Origin: Gaetbulibacter_B jejuensis
Lineage (GTDB): Bacteria; Bacteroidota; Bacteroidia; Flavobacteriales; Flavobacteriaceae
Direction of reading: 5' to 3'
DNA length: 64,000 nucleotides
NCBI RefSeq assembly: GCF_039524015.1
Contig: NZ_BAAAGF010000005.1
Span: forward strand, 228,444 to 292,443
Positions within the stretch are counted from its first letter, which is position 1; the number at the start of each line of letters is the position of its first letter. The position numbers and the translations under genes are program-made. This document shows positions 26,171 through 34,774 of the stretch, piece after piece. Under the pieces are notes generated by a model. That model did no database searches. It was not told the origin of the DNA and saw only the letters and a list, made by a program, of their open reading frames with translations.

Positions 26171-26737
26171 TTACTATTCTCCCTAAACCGTATAAGTTGT
26201 TCCTCCGGTTCCGATTCAGACGGTTGTCAAACCATTTTCTGCACTAATGGTGGTACTTTTGTGGATTGCGAATGCCAATGTCCTGATGGTTATTCAGGAA
26301 ACGATTGCTCTACTCAAGTAACGCCCAGCAAAGTAATCATTAACAAAGCTATTGTAAAGGTATTTCCAAACACTGATAATGGTGATAATTGGGATGTTGG
26401 CATACCCAATGCTGAAGATGCCTTGCCTGATGTTTATATCACTGTACAAAATTCTGATCTTAACTTAATTTTTGATAGCCCTAGCTTTTATGAGAATGCA
26501 TTATCTGGAAGTGGAACATTCTATGAATTCAGTTTTAACCCCAATCTTGAAATCACAGACTATGATGATCCCTATTTAATCAGTATTTGGGATTATGATC
26601 CCTCCGATACTGATGACTTTATGACTAGTTATGGTTTCTTTGCTTATACATCAAACAATAACTTCCCTAATGTAATTACTGTTGTTAGTCAATCCGATGA
26701 AATATTGATTGATTTAGAAGTAACCTATCAGTGGTAA
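26171..26737 (+). pseudogene. 5'-truncated EGF-like lipoprotein gene
   Basis: The open frame starts right after an in-frame TAA (26168-26170) with no ATG before the lipobox-like LNRISC (Cys codon 26198-26200) and an SSGSDSD tether. A GTG at 26261 is the first alternative start but would drop the lipobox. The body has an EGF-like knot (CQTIFCTNGGTFVDCECQCP, then GYSGNDC) and a C-terminal C2-like beta domain of about 125 residues. The lipoprotein signal start appears to be missing, so the gene was probably cut at about 26170. Its last base is near a terminator, as for an intact gene 3' end. Confidence 0.65.
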
Positions 26738-26745
26738 TATTCTAT

Positions 26746-26790
26746 AAAGCACTTAGAGAAGTATTACAATCTTAGCTAGGTGCTTTTTAT
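26746..26790 (+). terminator. terminator after the EGF-like gene
   Basis: AAAGCAC (26746-26752) pairs with GTGCTTT (26780-26786), followed by a short T run. The loop is long (27 bases) and may contain a smaller inner stem. It lies just after the stop of the EGF-like frame. Confidence 0.45.
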
Positions 26791-26825
26791 GTCTTTAGAA
26801 TTGATTTCCTGTATCCTGTTCTTCA

Positions 26826-27335
26826 TCATTTTTTAAAGAGTACAGGTGCAACAATCAGTGCCAATCCCGAAAGTACAATAGAGCCTACAGATCCCATAAG
26901 TAGTTTTGTATCAACATTTTTCTTTTCAATAGGCTGATTTGATTTGATTGTTTCATTCAATCTATACATCTCCATGTTAACCGTTTTAAGCTCTTCCCTT
27001 AAATCGAATATCGTTTTGTTCAATTTAAACTGTTCCCCTACAAATTTTCGATTGGCTCGTTGTTCCATATCTATTCTGTTATTTGCATTTTCCAGTTCCA
27101 AGGTCAGTTTCCTGTTCTCCCTGTTTACTTTTTCAAGCTCCTTTTGAAGCGCCTGTTCTCTTGGAAATGCTTTTCCAATAAAATCGTAATAAGGCATATA
27201 GGCATGCACTACGCTTGCTACAAATTCAGATCTTGTTACATTTTTTTCGTTTGCTAATTGCTGCAGCTTGATTTTATCTTCCTGCGTGGTCTTAAAACTT
27301 AGGGTTCTGTCCCTTGCTCCTACAATGTTTTCCAT
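26826..27335 (-). CDS. ribbon-helix-helix protein with coiled coil and C-terminal membrane anchor
   Basis: 169 residues. N-terminal ribbon-helix-helix: RDRTLSFKTTQEDKIKLQQL and VTRSEFVASVV. A long coiled coil runs from about 62 to 135 (ALQKELEKVNRENRKL onward), and a C-terminal hydrophobic helix (about 148-165, GSVGSIVLSGLALIVAPVLF) ends the chain. An RHH domain tethered to a membrane helix is unusual; a role in DNA partition, maintenance of the integrated element or regulation is possible. It is divergent from the MerR-like gene. Confidence 0.7.
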   Translation of the reverse strand: MENIVGARDRTLSFKTTQEDKIKLQQLANEKNVTRSEFVASVVHAYMPYYDFIGKAFPREQALQKELEKVNRENRKLTLELENANNRIDMEQRANRKFVGEQFKLNKTIFDLREELKTVNMEMYRLNETIKSNQPIEKKNVDTKLLMGSVGSIVLSGLALIVAPVLFKK

Positions 27336-27356
27336 AATTTAAGAGTTTTTTTGTTA

Positions 27357-27410
27357 AGGTATACCTCTTGTACACAGCTAGTAAACCTAGTGTAAACTTT
27401 AGGTATACTT
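27357..27410. promoter_or_regulatory. two GGTATAC operators in the divergent spacer
   Basis: The perfect palindrome AGGTATACCT (27357-27366) and the near-copy AGGTATACTT (27401-27410) lie 44 bases apart, in the region between the RHH gene and the MerR-like gene. A further small palindrome, CTAGTAAACCTAG, sits between them. Spacing and symmetry fit autoregulation by the RHH protein; no binding evidence exists. Confidence 0.45.
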
Positions 27411-27496
27411 ATTAATATTGCTTGTAATAATAATCAAATATAGTTCATTTGTGTCGTTTTTTCTAAATGTTTTTAGATTCATTTGTATCAAATTTG

Positions 27497-27504
27497 TATA
27501 TTTG
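27497..27504 (+). promoter_or_regulatory. -7 element before the MerR-like gene
   Basis: TATATTTG matches the Bacteroidota -7 consensus TAnnTTTG, 19 bases before the ATG at 27524. A clear -33 TTG at the usual distance was not found. Confidence 0.4.
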
Positions 27505-27523
27505 AAATATCAAAACATAAAAA

Positions 27524-28447
27524 ATGACAGAACAGGAACTTGTACACATCGGTAATTTAATCTATAGTGAGATTGAGATTAACCCAAGTAAAATTGGTGT
27601 GTCAAGTAGACAAATAAACTATTGGATCAGTAAAGGGCTTATTCCTTTTGCTTCTTCAGCAGCAAACAATCAAAAAGACAAAAAAACAAACAAAGGCAAA
27701 TGGGTGCGGTTAAATGCTTCTCAAGCTGTATGGGCTTGTCTTATTCAAGAGCTTTTTAAATTGAATGTATCCAAGAAAAGGGTACAGGACATCGCTGAAG
27801 ATATTTGGCAAAAATCAAGGGAGGAAAAATATGCAGATGAAGTTTTTAAAAGACATATTGAAAAGAATCCCCTTAAGTTGTCAAAGCAAAGCATTGAACA
27901 ATTGGAACATATTTTACAGGATGAGATGCTTATGGAATATTACTACCGTACCATCATCAATCCGTTTACCGATTTAATTAAATCCGCATTCACAAGAAAG
28001 GACCTACCCTACTCCTTTATTTATGTTCCCGATACTGGTGAACATGGGTTTAGATACAATGGAAATGATCTTTTAATGGACCTAAATAGTCTTTATCTGC
28101 AGCATACCGTAATTTCAATTCCTTTTTTACCCATACTCTCCAGAATCATCAACACTGAATTTAGCGACAGAAAGAAAAAAGACCTCAACTATTTAAATGA
28201 AATTGAAAAGCAGATTCGGGATATTGTGGTCTTTAAAAAACCGAAGGTAGTAGAGATTGCTTTTGAAGAAGACAGCATTAAAACCATTGTAGTAACGGAA
28301 GAGCATAAGAGCAGGGAAAAACTTGCTGAATATATCCTTCTAAACAAAATAAAGAAGGGTTCAAAGCTACTTATTGACATCCGATCAAACGACAACTATA
28401 AGATTACATTGATTAAAAAAGAAGAATCACTTAATACTTTGAAATAA
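27524..28447 (+). CDS. MerR-like HTH protein of the integration module
   Basis: 307 residues. The N-terminal helix-turn-helix (KIGVSSRQINYWISKGLIPF) looks like MerR-type HTH_17/HTH_1 DNA binding. The remainder is helical with a C-terminal beta-rich block (VVEIAFEEDSIKTIVVTEEHK). No metal or effector motif is seen. It stands before the recombinase in the same direction and probably regulates the module or assists excision; that is inference. Confidence 0.7.
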   Translation: MTEQELVHIGNLIYSEIEINPSKIGVSSRQINYWISKGLIPFASSAANNQKDKKTNKGKWVRLNASQAVWACLIQELFKLNVSKKRVQDIAEDIWQKSREEKYADEVFKRHIEKNPLKLSKQSIEQLEHILQDEMLMEYYYRTIINPFTDLIKSAFTRKDLPYSFIYVPDTGEHGFRYNGNDLLMDLNSLYLQHTVISIPFLPILSRIINTEFSDRKKKDLNYLNEIEKQIRDIVVFKKPKVVEIAFEEDSIKTIVVTEEHKSREKLAEYILLNKIKKGSKLLIDIRSNDNYKITLIKKEESLNTLK

Positions 28448-28449
28448 TT

Positions 28450-28566
28450 ATGAAACGAAACGTAGAACACAATCAGTCCCTGAAAATACAGCCTGGTTTT
28501 ATCACTTACAGAGATGGACCAGAAATCAAAATTGTTCGAAGAAGCAAAACAACTATTAAACGATAA
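28450..28566 (+). CDS. possible small protein, 38 aa
   Basis: An ATG frame beginning MKRNVEHNQSLKI starts 2 bases after the MerR-like stop. It is short, basic and without a known domain, but its placement between two module genes with tight spacing supports it. It overlaps the next small frame in a different reading frame. Confidence 0.4.
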   Translation: MKRNVEHNQSLKIQPGFITYRDGPEIKIVRRSKTTIKR

Positions 28567-28675
28567 TGAAACAGAACCGTATTCTGATTCTGAAATCAAC
28601 GAAATCATTTCTATTTTAGAACTCTACTCCGATATCATATACCTTAACCTGACACAAAATTCCAAACACAAATGA
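28514..28675 (+). CDS. possible small acidic protein, 53 aa
   Basis: Begins MDQKSKLFEEAKQLL; acidic and helical. Its TGA overlaps the recombinase ATG (ATGA, 28672-28675), a typical coupling arrangement, which is the main support. No known family is recognised. Confidence 0.5.
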   Translation: MDQKSKLFEEAKQLLNDNETEPYSDSEINEIISILELYSDIIYLNLTQNSKHK

Positions 28676-30285
28676 AAAACGCCATTCTATACACTAGAGT
28701 CTCTACAGATGAGCAAGCCGACAAAGGGTTTTCACTAAGAGACCAGGAACAGAAACTGTTGAATTACTGTAGCTCCAACGATATAAATGTCATAGCGATT
28801 TTCCGTGATGACCATTCAGCTAAGTCCTTCAACCGACCTGAGTTTAAAAAACTGTTTGGGTTTATTAAAAAAAACAGATCAAAAGTAGACCTGCTATTAT
28901 TTACCAAGTGGGATCGGTTTTCCAGAAACACCAAAGAATCCTACAACAGGATTAAAGACTTTTACGATCTTGGTGTTATTGTCAATGCTATAGAACAGCC
29001 TTTGGACCTTTCGGTTCCTGAACAGGGGCTGATGCTAGCGGTCTACCTATCCATTCCAGAGGTAGAAAACCACAGACGTTCATTGAATGTGATATCAGGT
29101 ATGAGGCGGGCGTTTAAGGAAGGTAGGTATGTTGTCTCTCCACCCAAGGGCTATGATATGGGAAGGGATGGACTGAACAAACCTATTTTGGTTCCTAATA
29201 AGGAGGCCAAATTCATAAAACAAACCTTTGAACTCCTTGGCAAGGGAATATATTCCCAGCAGGAAGTATTGGACAGGCTCAAAAAAAGTGGTTTTAAAAC
29301 CAGTAAGGCCGCTTTTGGACGGATCGTTAGAAATCCTATCTACAAAGGACATATCATACTGAAAGCCTTTCAGGATGAACCTGAACAGCTGATCAAGGCC
29401 ATCCACGAACCTTTAGTATCTGAGCGTTTGTTTGATAAGGTGCAGGATATCATTAACGGCAAATCCAAGCAGTATAGGGTCTCGCACAAAAAATTAAATG
29501 ACAAGTTTCCCCTTAAAGGGTTTGTACTCTGCCCAAACTGTTTGAAACCACTAAAAGCAAGCACTTCAAAAGGAAGGTCAAAATACTATTCCTATTACCA
29601 TTGTTACAAACCTTGTGGCACACGTTATAAAGCTGAAGATGTTGACAAGTGGTTCAATTCGTTTTTAAGTGGTATTTCCCTGAACAAAAACGCACAGAAA
29701 CTATTGACAAAACTGATCGAACAGCGTATTAAAGCGCAAACGAAAAATGAAAGGTTAAGCCCAAAACACTATACAGAGGTTGAGTCTCTTGAACAAAAAT
29801 TGATTCGCTTACAGGATTTATACCTAGATGGAGAATTTAGCTCCACTGAATATCAAAATGTCAAAAATCGTATCCAATCCAGACTCAATGAGCTTAAAGA
29901 TATTCAACTGGCTTTTCAAAAATCCAAAGAAGTAATGGATATCTATAAAAACGGACTTAAAAAACTCGAATCCTTTAACAAACAATTCACCCTTAGTAAC
30001 TTAGACCAAAAACGACAGCTCATAGGTTCGATTTTCCCTGAAAAGTTCCGATTTGAGGACAACAAAGTTCGAACCGAGGATATCAATCCGATCCTTCTTA
30101 AGATTGCCAGTGTTAATGAGGGTTTGAAAAGGAATAAAAAAAGGGACAAATCAAAAAAATCTGATTTGTCCCTGGAAGTACTGAAGGCGGGACTTGAACC
30201 CGCACGACCTAATGGTCATTGGATTTTAAGTCCAACGTGTCTACCAATTCCACCACTTCAGCATGGTATTTTTTTCAAGGTTTAG
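28672..30285 (+). CDS. large serine recombinase (resolvase/integrase)
   Basis: 537 codons. A resolvase N-terminal domain with the catalytic Ser11 in YTRVSTDEQ and the Arg-rich WDRFSRN, then the Recombinase domain near 150-260 (GYDMGRDGLNKP onward), a zinc ribbon (CPNC ... HCYKPC) near 285-320 and a coiled coil at about 360-430. The last 50 codons are odd: from about residue 490 the frame reads antisense through a hairpin terminator and the whole tRNA-Leu, ending 20 bases beyond it. The natural C-terminus probably ended earlier or was altered at the att junction. Likely excises or integrates the module at tRNA-Leu. Confidence 0.85.
   Translation: MKNAILYTRVSTDEQADKGFSLRDQEQKLLNYCSSNDINVIAIFRDDHSAKSFNRPEFKKLFGFIKKNRSKVDLLLFTKWDRFSRNTKESYNRIKDFYDLGVIVNAIEQPLDLSVPEQGLMLAVYLSIPEVENHRRSLNVISGMRRAFKEGRYVVSPPKGYDMGRDGLNKPILVPNKEAKFIKQTFELLGKGIYSQQEVLDRLKKSGFKTSKAAFGRIVRNPIYKGHIILKAFQDEPEQLIKAIHEPLVSERLFDKVQDIINGKSKQYRVSHKKLNDKFPLKGFVLCPNCLKPLKASTSKGRSKYYSYYHCYKPCGTRYKAEDVDKWFNSFLSGISLNKNAQKLLTKLIEQRIKAQTKNERLSPKHYTEVESLEQKLIRLQDLYLDGEFSSTEYQNVKNRIQSRLNELKDIQLAFQKSKEVMDIYKNGLKKLESFNKQFTLSNLDQKRQLIGSIFPEKFRFEDNKVRTEDINPILLKIASVNEGLKRNKKRDKSKKSDLSLEVLKAGLEPARPNGHWILSPTCLPIPPLQHGIFFKV
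30135..30172 (-). terminator. rho-independent terminator after tRNA-Leu (minus strand)
   Basis: GGGACAAATCA (30143-30153) and TGATTTGTCCC (30162-30172) make a perfect 11-bp stem with an 8-base loop; the A run at 30136-30142 gives a T tract on the minus strand. It lies 6 bases beyond the 3' end of tRNA-Leu and would end the tRNA transcript. It is also inside the recombinase reading frame. Confidence 0.8.
30179..30262 (-). tRNA. tRNA-Leu (anticodon TAA)
   Basis: 84 bases on the minus strand with acceptor arm GCTGAAG/CTTCAGT (a terminal G-U pair) and discriminator A; no CCA is encoded. The anticodon stem-loop TTGGACTTAAAATCCAA has TAA at the centre. A long variable arm follows (TGACCATTAGGTC), and the T-loop is GGGTTCAAGTCCC. 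It is fully embedded, antisense, in the end of the recombinase frame and is the probable attachment site of the element. Confidence 0.93.
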
Positions 30286-30357
30286 AGCGAAAGACGGGAT
30301 TTGAACCCGCGACCCTCACCTTGGCAAGGTGATGCTCTACCCCTGAGCTACTTTCGC
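30286..30357 (-). tRNA. tRNA-Gly (anticodon GCC)
   Basis: 72 bases on the minus strand: acceptor GCGAAAG/CTTTCGC with discriminator T, D-arm AGCTCAGGGGTAGAGC, anticodon stem-loop CACCTTGCCAAGGTG with GCC at the centre, T-loop GGGTTCAAATCCC. It is upstream of tRNA-Leu, 23 bases apart, and probably on the same transcript. Confidence 0.93.
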
Positions 30358-30459
30358 AATATAGCAATTATTTAAAAGAACGTTTGTTATAATTGCGAGG
30401 GCAAATTTAAAACTTTTCTCAGAAACTCAAAGCCTTTTTGCAAAAAAAAAGAAACTTTT

Positions 30460-33072
30460 TTATGCACGCTTCTTTTTCAGCAACATACGTTTTATCTCAT
30501 TTAGTTTCATAAGCGCCTCAACAGGTGTTAAGGTATCAATATCAGTATTGACAATTTCTTCTTTAATCTGCTCTAAAAGAGGGTCATCTAAATTAAAAAA
30601 GCTTAACTGCATTTCGTTATCCAACGATTTCACCTTATCAGTTAACTCTTCACTAGAATGCGATTTTTCTAGTTGTTTTAATATTTTATTTGCTCTGTGA
30701 ATAACTTGCTGAGGCATTCCTGCCATTTTTGCAACGTGTATTCCAAAACTATGTTCGCTACCTCCTTCAACCAGTTTTCGTAAAAACAATACATTATCTT
30801 TCAACTCTTTTACCGAAACATTAAAATTCTTAATACGTTCAAAAGTTTCGGTCATTTCATTAAGTTCGTGATAGTGGGTTGCAAATAATGTTTTTGCTTT
30901 ACTAGGATGCTCATGTAAATACTCACTAATTGCCCATGCAATTGAAATACCATCGTAAGTACTGGTTCCTCTACCTATTTCATCTAATAATACCAAACTA
31001 CGTTCAGAAATATTATTTAAGATAGAAGCCGTCTCGTTCATTTCTACCATAAAAGTAGATTCTCCCATAGAGATATTATCACTTGCTCCTACTCGTGTAA
31101 ATATTTTATCAACCAATCCTATGTTTGCTGATTCAGCTGGCACAAAACTTCCTATTTGAGCAAGTAAAACAATTAAAGCTGTTTGCCTTAATATGGCTGA
31201 TTTACCTGACATGTTTGGCCCTGTAATCATAATGATTTGTTGAGCTTCTCTATCTAAAAACACATCATTAGCAATATAAGGCTCTCCATGAGGCAACTGT
31301 TTTTCAATAACAGGATGCCTACCATTTTTTATATCTAAAGCAAAAGTATCATCTATTTGAGGCTGAACGTAATTGTTTTCTGATGCTAACTGTGCAAAAC
31401 CAGACAAACAATCTAATTGAGCGATTAAAGCTGCGTTTTTTTGAACCGGTTGAATAAACAATCCTATCCAACTTACTAATTCGGCAAACAATTGTTGCTC
31501 TATCGCTAAAATACGTTCTTCAGCACCTAATATTTTGGCTTCATACTCTTTAAGCTCTTCTGTAATGTAGCGTTCTGCATTTACTAGAGTTTGTTTACGT
31601 ATCCAGTCTTGAGGAACTTTGTCTTTATGCGTATTTCTAACCTCAATGTAGTAGCCAAATACATTGTTTGATGCTATTTTTAAAGAAGTAATTCCTGTGC
31701 GTTCACTTTCGCGCTCAAGCATGTTATCTAGGTATTCTTTCCCAGACGTAGATAAATCTCTAAGTTCTTTTAATTCTGAAGAAAAATCTGAAGAAATCGT
31801 ATTTCCTTTTAAAATATTTACAGGAGCATCTTCATTAAGCGTTGACTTTATACGTTGCCTCAGCTCTTCACAGGCCTCCAATTGATTTCCTATATGTTGC
31901 AATGCCTTATTTTCAGCTTGCATTGTTACTGCTTTTATAGGCACAATGGCTTCAAGTGCATTTTTAAGCTGCACCACTTCTCTAGGTGAAATTTTAGTGG
32001 TTGCCACTTTAGATATCAATCGCTCTACATCGCCTATTTGTTTTACATACGACTGTATTTTGGCAAGTATAGCAAGTTCTTTTAAAAAATAGTTTACTAC
32101 TTCATGTCGTTGCCTTATTTTATCAATATTCACCAATGGCAACGCTAACCAACGCTTTAACAAACGTCCTCCCATTGGAGAGATGGTTTTATCTATAACA
32201 TCTACTAAAGTTACCGCCTGAGCATTGGTTGACTGATAAAGTTCTAGGTTTTTTATGGTAAATCGATCCATCCACACATGTTCGTTTTGCGTTATGCGTT
32301 GAATGGATGTTATATGCTGTAATTTATGATGCTGAGTTTCTCCTAAATAATGAAGCACAGCTCCTGAAGCAACAATACCTTCAAACAAATCTTGTACCCC
32401 AAAACCTTTTAATGATTTGGTTTCAAAATGCTTTAACAGTGTTTCATTGGCATAATCGTCTTGAAAGACCCAATCTTCTAAATAAAACGTATGAAAATTA
32501 TCACCAAAAACTGTTTTAAACTCTTGACGTTTTGGCTTAGCAACCAACACTTCGCTAGGTTTAAAATTTTGAAGTAGTTTATCTACATACTCTGTATTGC
32601 CTTGAGAAATTAAAAACTCACCTGTTGACACATCTAAAAACGACACACCAATACTATTTCGACCAAAACATACAGCAGCCAAAAAGTTATTGGTCTTGGA
32701 GTGTAAAATATCATCGTTTAGAGCTACTCCAGGAGTTACAAGCTCAGTAACACCACGTTTTACAATAGTTTTGGTTTGTTTTGGGTCTTCCAGCTGGTCG
32801 CAAATAGCAACACGCTCTCCAGCCTTAACCAGTTTTGGCAAATAAGTATTCATGGAGTGATGCGGAAAACCAGCTAATTCTATTTCGCTTTCACTACCTG
32901 CACCTCGTTTGGTTAAGATAATGTCTAGAATTTTTGCAGCCTTAACAGCGTCTTCTCCAAAAGTTTCATAAAAATCACCAACTCTAAACAACAGCAACGC
33001 ATCAGGATATTTTGCCTTTATAGCGTTGTATTGTTTCATCAAAGGCGTTTCTTTTTTAGCTTTTTTTGCCAA
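30460..33072 (-). CDS. mutS: DNA mismatch repair protein MutS
   Basis: 870 residues, standard for MutS I. The mismatch-wedge motif is GDFYETFGEDA (Phe34, Glu36), Walker A is GPNMSGKS (618-625) and Walker B with D-loop is LLDEIGRGTSTYDG (near 695). The core and clamp domains lie between, and the C-terminal HTH end is present. It recognises mismatches and recruits MutL. The start is a TTG at 33070-33072 (MAKKAKKETPLMKQY); no ATG lies in frame before Met12. It is the minus-strand neighbour upstream of the two tRNAs. Confidence 0.95.
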   Translation of the reverse strand: MAKKAKKETPLMKQYNAIKAKYPDALLLFRVGDFYETFGEDAVKAAKILDIILTKRGAGSESEIELAGFPHHSMNTYLPKLVKAGERVAICDQLEDPKQTKTIVKRGVTELVTPGVALNDDILHSKTNNFLAAVCFGRNSIGVSFLDVSTGEFLISQGNTEYVDKLLQNFKPSEVLVAKPKRQEFKTVFGDNFHTFYLEDWVFQDDYANETLLKHFETKSLKGFGVQDLFEGIVASGAVLHYLGETQHHKLQHITSIQRITQNEHVWMDRFTIKNLELYQSTNAQAVTLVDVIDKTISPMGGRLLKRWLALPLVNIDKIRQRHEVVNYFLKELAILAKIQSYVKQIGDVERLISKVATTKISPREVVQLKNALEAIVPIKAVTMQAENKALQHIGNQLEACEELRQRIKSTLNEDAPVNILKGNTISSDFSSELKELRDLSTSGKEYLDNMLERESERTGITSLKIASNNVFGYYIEVRNTHKDKVPQDWIRKQTLVNAERYITEELKEYEAKILGAEERILAIEQQLFAELVSWIGLFIQPVQKNAALIAQLDCLSGFAQLASENNYVQPQIDDTFALDIKNGRHPVIEKQLPHGEPYIANDVFLDREAQQIIMITGPNMSGKSAILRQTALIVLLAQIGSFVPAESANIGLVDKIFTRVGASDNISMGESTFMVEMNETASILNNISERSLVLLDEIGRGTSTYDGISIAWAISEYLHEHPSKAKTLFATHYHELNEMTETFERIKNFNVSVKELKDNVLFLRKLVEGGSEHSFGIHVAKMAGMPQQVIHRANKILKQLEKSHSSEELTDKVKSLDNEMQLSFFNLDDPLLEQIKEEIVNTDIDTLTPVEALMKLNEIKRMLLKKKRA

Positions 33073-33114
33073 TGGTAAAATGGTTTTTAAATGTTATTTT
33101 TGTTCGTATAATTC

Positions 33115-33211
33115 TCGATACATTTTGAATTACATTCAAAACACTCAAATTGACGTTCTTTTAATTTTATGTCAGTTTGAGTGATTTTCAAAACATTGAA
33201 AATTGTATCGA
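33115..33211. repeat. four-way cruciform palindrome (REP-like)
   Basis: An outer stem TCGATACA (33115-33122) pairs perfectly with TGTATCGA (33204-33211). Inside are three hairpins: TTTTGAAT 33123-33130 with ATTCAAAA 33134-33141; CACTCAAATTGAC 33142-33154 with GTCAGTTTGAGTG 33171-33183 (one mismatch); and TTTTCAA 33185-33191 with TTGAAAA 33196-33202. Together they form a cloverleaf-like four-way junction of 97 bases. It sits between the divergent mutS and RNA methyltransferase genes. Confidence 0.8.
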
Positions 33212-33371
33212 AAACACCTAAAATTAAAGGATTGCTAATGTACTTATATTTTAAGGGTTTTTAAAACCTTGTAACTATAAGTTATTTACAATTATAGCGA
33301 GATTTTAACAAGGCTAAGTGCAACTAAATAGAAGGTTTTTTGCTTACGCGGAAACAAAACATAAATTTTTG

Positions 33372-33908
33372 ATGCGAAAACTAAAAAATAGCGAACTAGA
33401 CAGACTAAGTGTAGACGAATTTAAAGACAGTAAAAAAACACCTATCATTATTGTGTTAGACAACATACGAAGTTTAAACAATATTGGCTCAGTATTTAGA
33501 ACTAGTGACGCGTTTTTAATTGAAAAAATATATCTCTGTGGTATTACAGCAACTCCACCACATAAAGACATCCATAAAACAGCTTTAGGGAGTACAGACA
33601 CTGTACAATGGGAGCATGTTAAAGACACGCTTTCACTTATAGAAAAACTGCAATCTGAAGGTGTAAAAGTTTGTGCTATTGAACAAGCTGAACATGCCAC
33701 TATGCTTAACACCTTTCAACCTGAAGCTAACACTACTTACGCTTTGGTTTTTGGCAACGAAGTAAAAGGTGTTGCTCAAAATGTGGTTAGCAAAAGTGAT
33801 GTTGTTATTGAAATTCCTCAATATGGCACCAAACACTCTTTAAACATTTCGGTAAGTTGTGGTGTTGTGGTTTGGGATGTGTTTTCAAAGCTAAAGAAGC
33901 TAAATTAA
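33372..33908 (+). CDS. SpoU/TrmH family RNA 2'-O-methyltransferase
   Basis: 178 residues from the ATG at 33372; the frame opens 18 codons earlier at a GTG, but the ATG gives the usual start (MRKLKNSELDRL). The SPOUT knot motifs are seen: IVLDNIRSLNNIGSVFRTSD (motif 1), ALVFGNEVKGV (motif 2) and IPQYGTKHSLNISVSCGVVV (motif 3). It methylates ribose in tRNA or rRNA; the target is not clear. No N-terminal substrate-binding domain is present. Confidence 0.9.
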   Translation: MRKLKNSELDRLSVDEFKDSKKTPIIIVLDNIRSLNNIGSVFRTSDAFLIEKIYLCGITATPPHKDIHKTALGSTDTVQWEHVKDTLSLIEKLQSEGVKVCAIEQAEHATMLNTFQPEANTTYALVFGNEVKGVAQNVVSKSDVVIEIPQYGTKHSLNISVSCGVVVWDVFSKLKKLN

Positions 33909-33971
33909 AGTTGCGAAACACAATATCTGATATGATTTTAAGTTCAATTTTTAATTGACAAAATATTTACT

Positions 33972-34745
33972 ATGAAAAGAACATCTCTCTTTATTTACCT
34001 CGCTCTTTTTATTAATTTTAGTTTTTCTCAAAACAATTCTTCTGAAATCAAAATCAAGAGTATTACTAAAACTGAAACTTACACAAACACTTCTTCCGAT
34101 GGGAAAAAGTATGTTTTCACATCAGAAATTAATCAAACAACATATAATAGGGAGGGAAAAAAAATATCAAATATTAGAAACACGTACTTTAACGGCAAAC
34201 CTTACAAAACTCTAATTACAGATTATCAATATGACGATAACGGAAGAATAAAACTTGAAAATAATTTTGTCGTCGAAGATTCTTTAAAATATTTTACCAA
34301 TTATGATTACCGAAATAATCAGCTAGAAAAAAAAAGTTTTCGATTTATTGAAAATGAAAAAGAAAATGAATTTTTTGAAGCTTACACTTATAATAAAAAT
34401 CATAAACTGATAAGCAGCCTATATTTTTATTCGAAAAAAGATATAGACTCCGATTTTTATCAAACAAATCTCAAAGTTAAAAGCTTATACAATAAAAATG
34501 AAAAATGTGTAGAAATGGATTGGACTAAGTCTGATAGCTCATACAAGTACAACAAATACAAGTATAAGTGGAATAGAAAAAATTTGATCACAAAGGAAAA
34601 AGAGTATGATAAAAATGGAAGTTTTATTAAAACAACTTCATATAAATACTCATTTGACCAACACAATAATTGGATAGTAAAAAAACTTTATGTAAAAAAA
34701 GAGCTTGTTAAAACTTTCTACAGAGAAATAGAATACTACGAATAA
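33972..34745 (+). CDS. hypothetical secreted protein with YD-like repeats
   Basis: 257 residues with a signal peptide ending INFSFSQ. The mature chain is rich in Tyr, Lys and Asn strands of the type YDDNGRIKLENN and KYKWNRKNLITKEKEYDKNG, RHS/YD-like as in the lipoprotein at 4228-5040. No enzyme motif; function not assigned. Confidence 0.7.
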   Translation: MKRTSLFIYLALFINFSFSQNNSSEIKIKSITKTETYTNTSSDGKKYVFTSEINQTTYNREGKKISNIRNTYFNGKPYKTLITDYQYDDNGRIKLENNFVVEDSLKYFTNYDYRNNQLEKKSFRFIENEKENEFFEAYTYNKNHKLISSLYFYSKKDIDSDFYQTNLKVKSLYNKNEKCVEMDWTKSDSSYKYNKYKYKWNRKNLITKEKEYDKNGSFIKTTSYKYSFDQHNNWIVKKLYVKKELVKTFYREIEYYE

Positions 34746-34774
34746 AGGCTCTAAGCATTACTAAATCCAAAACA

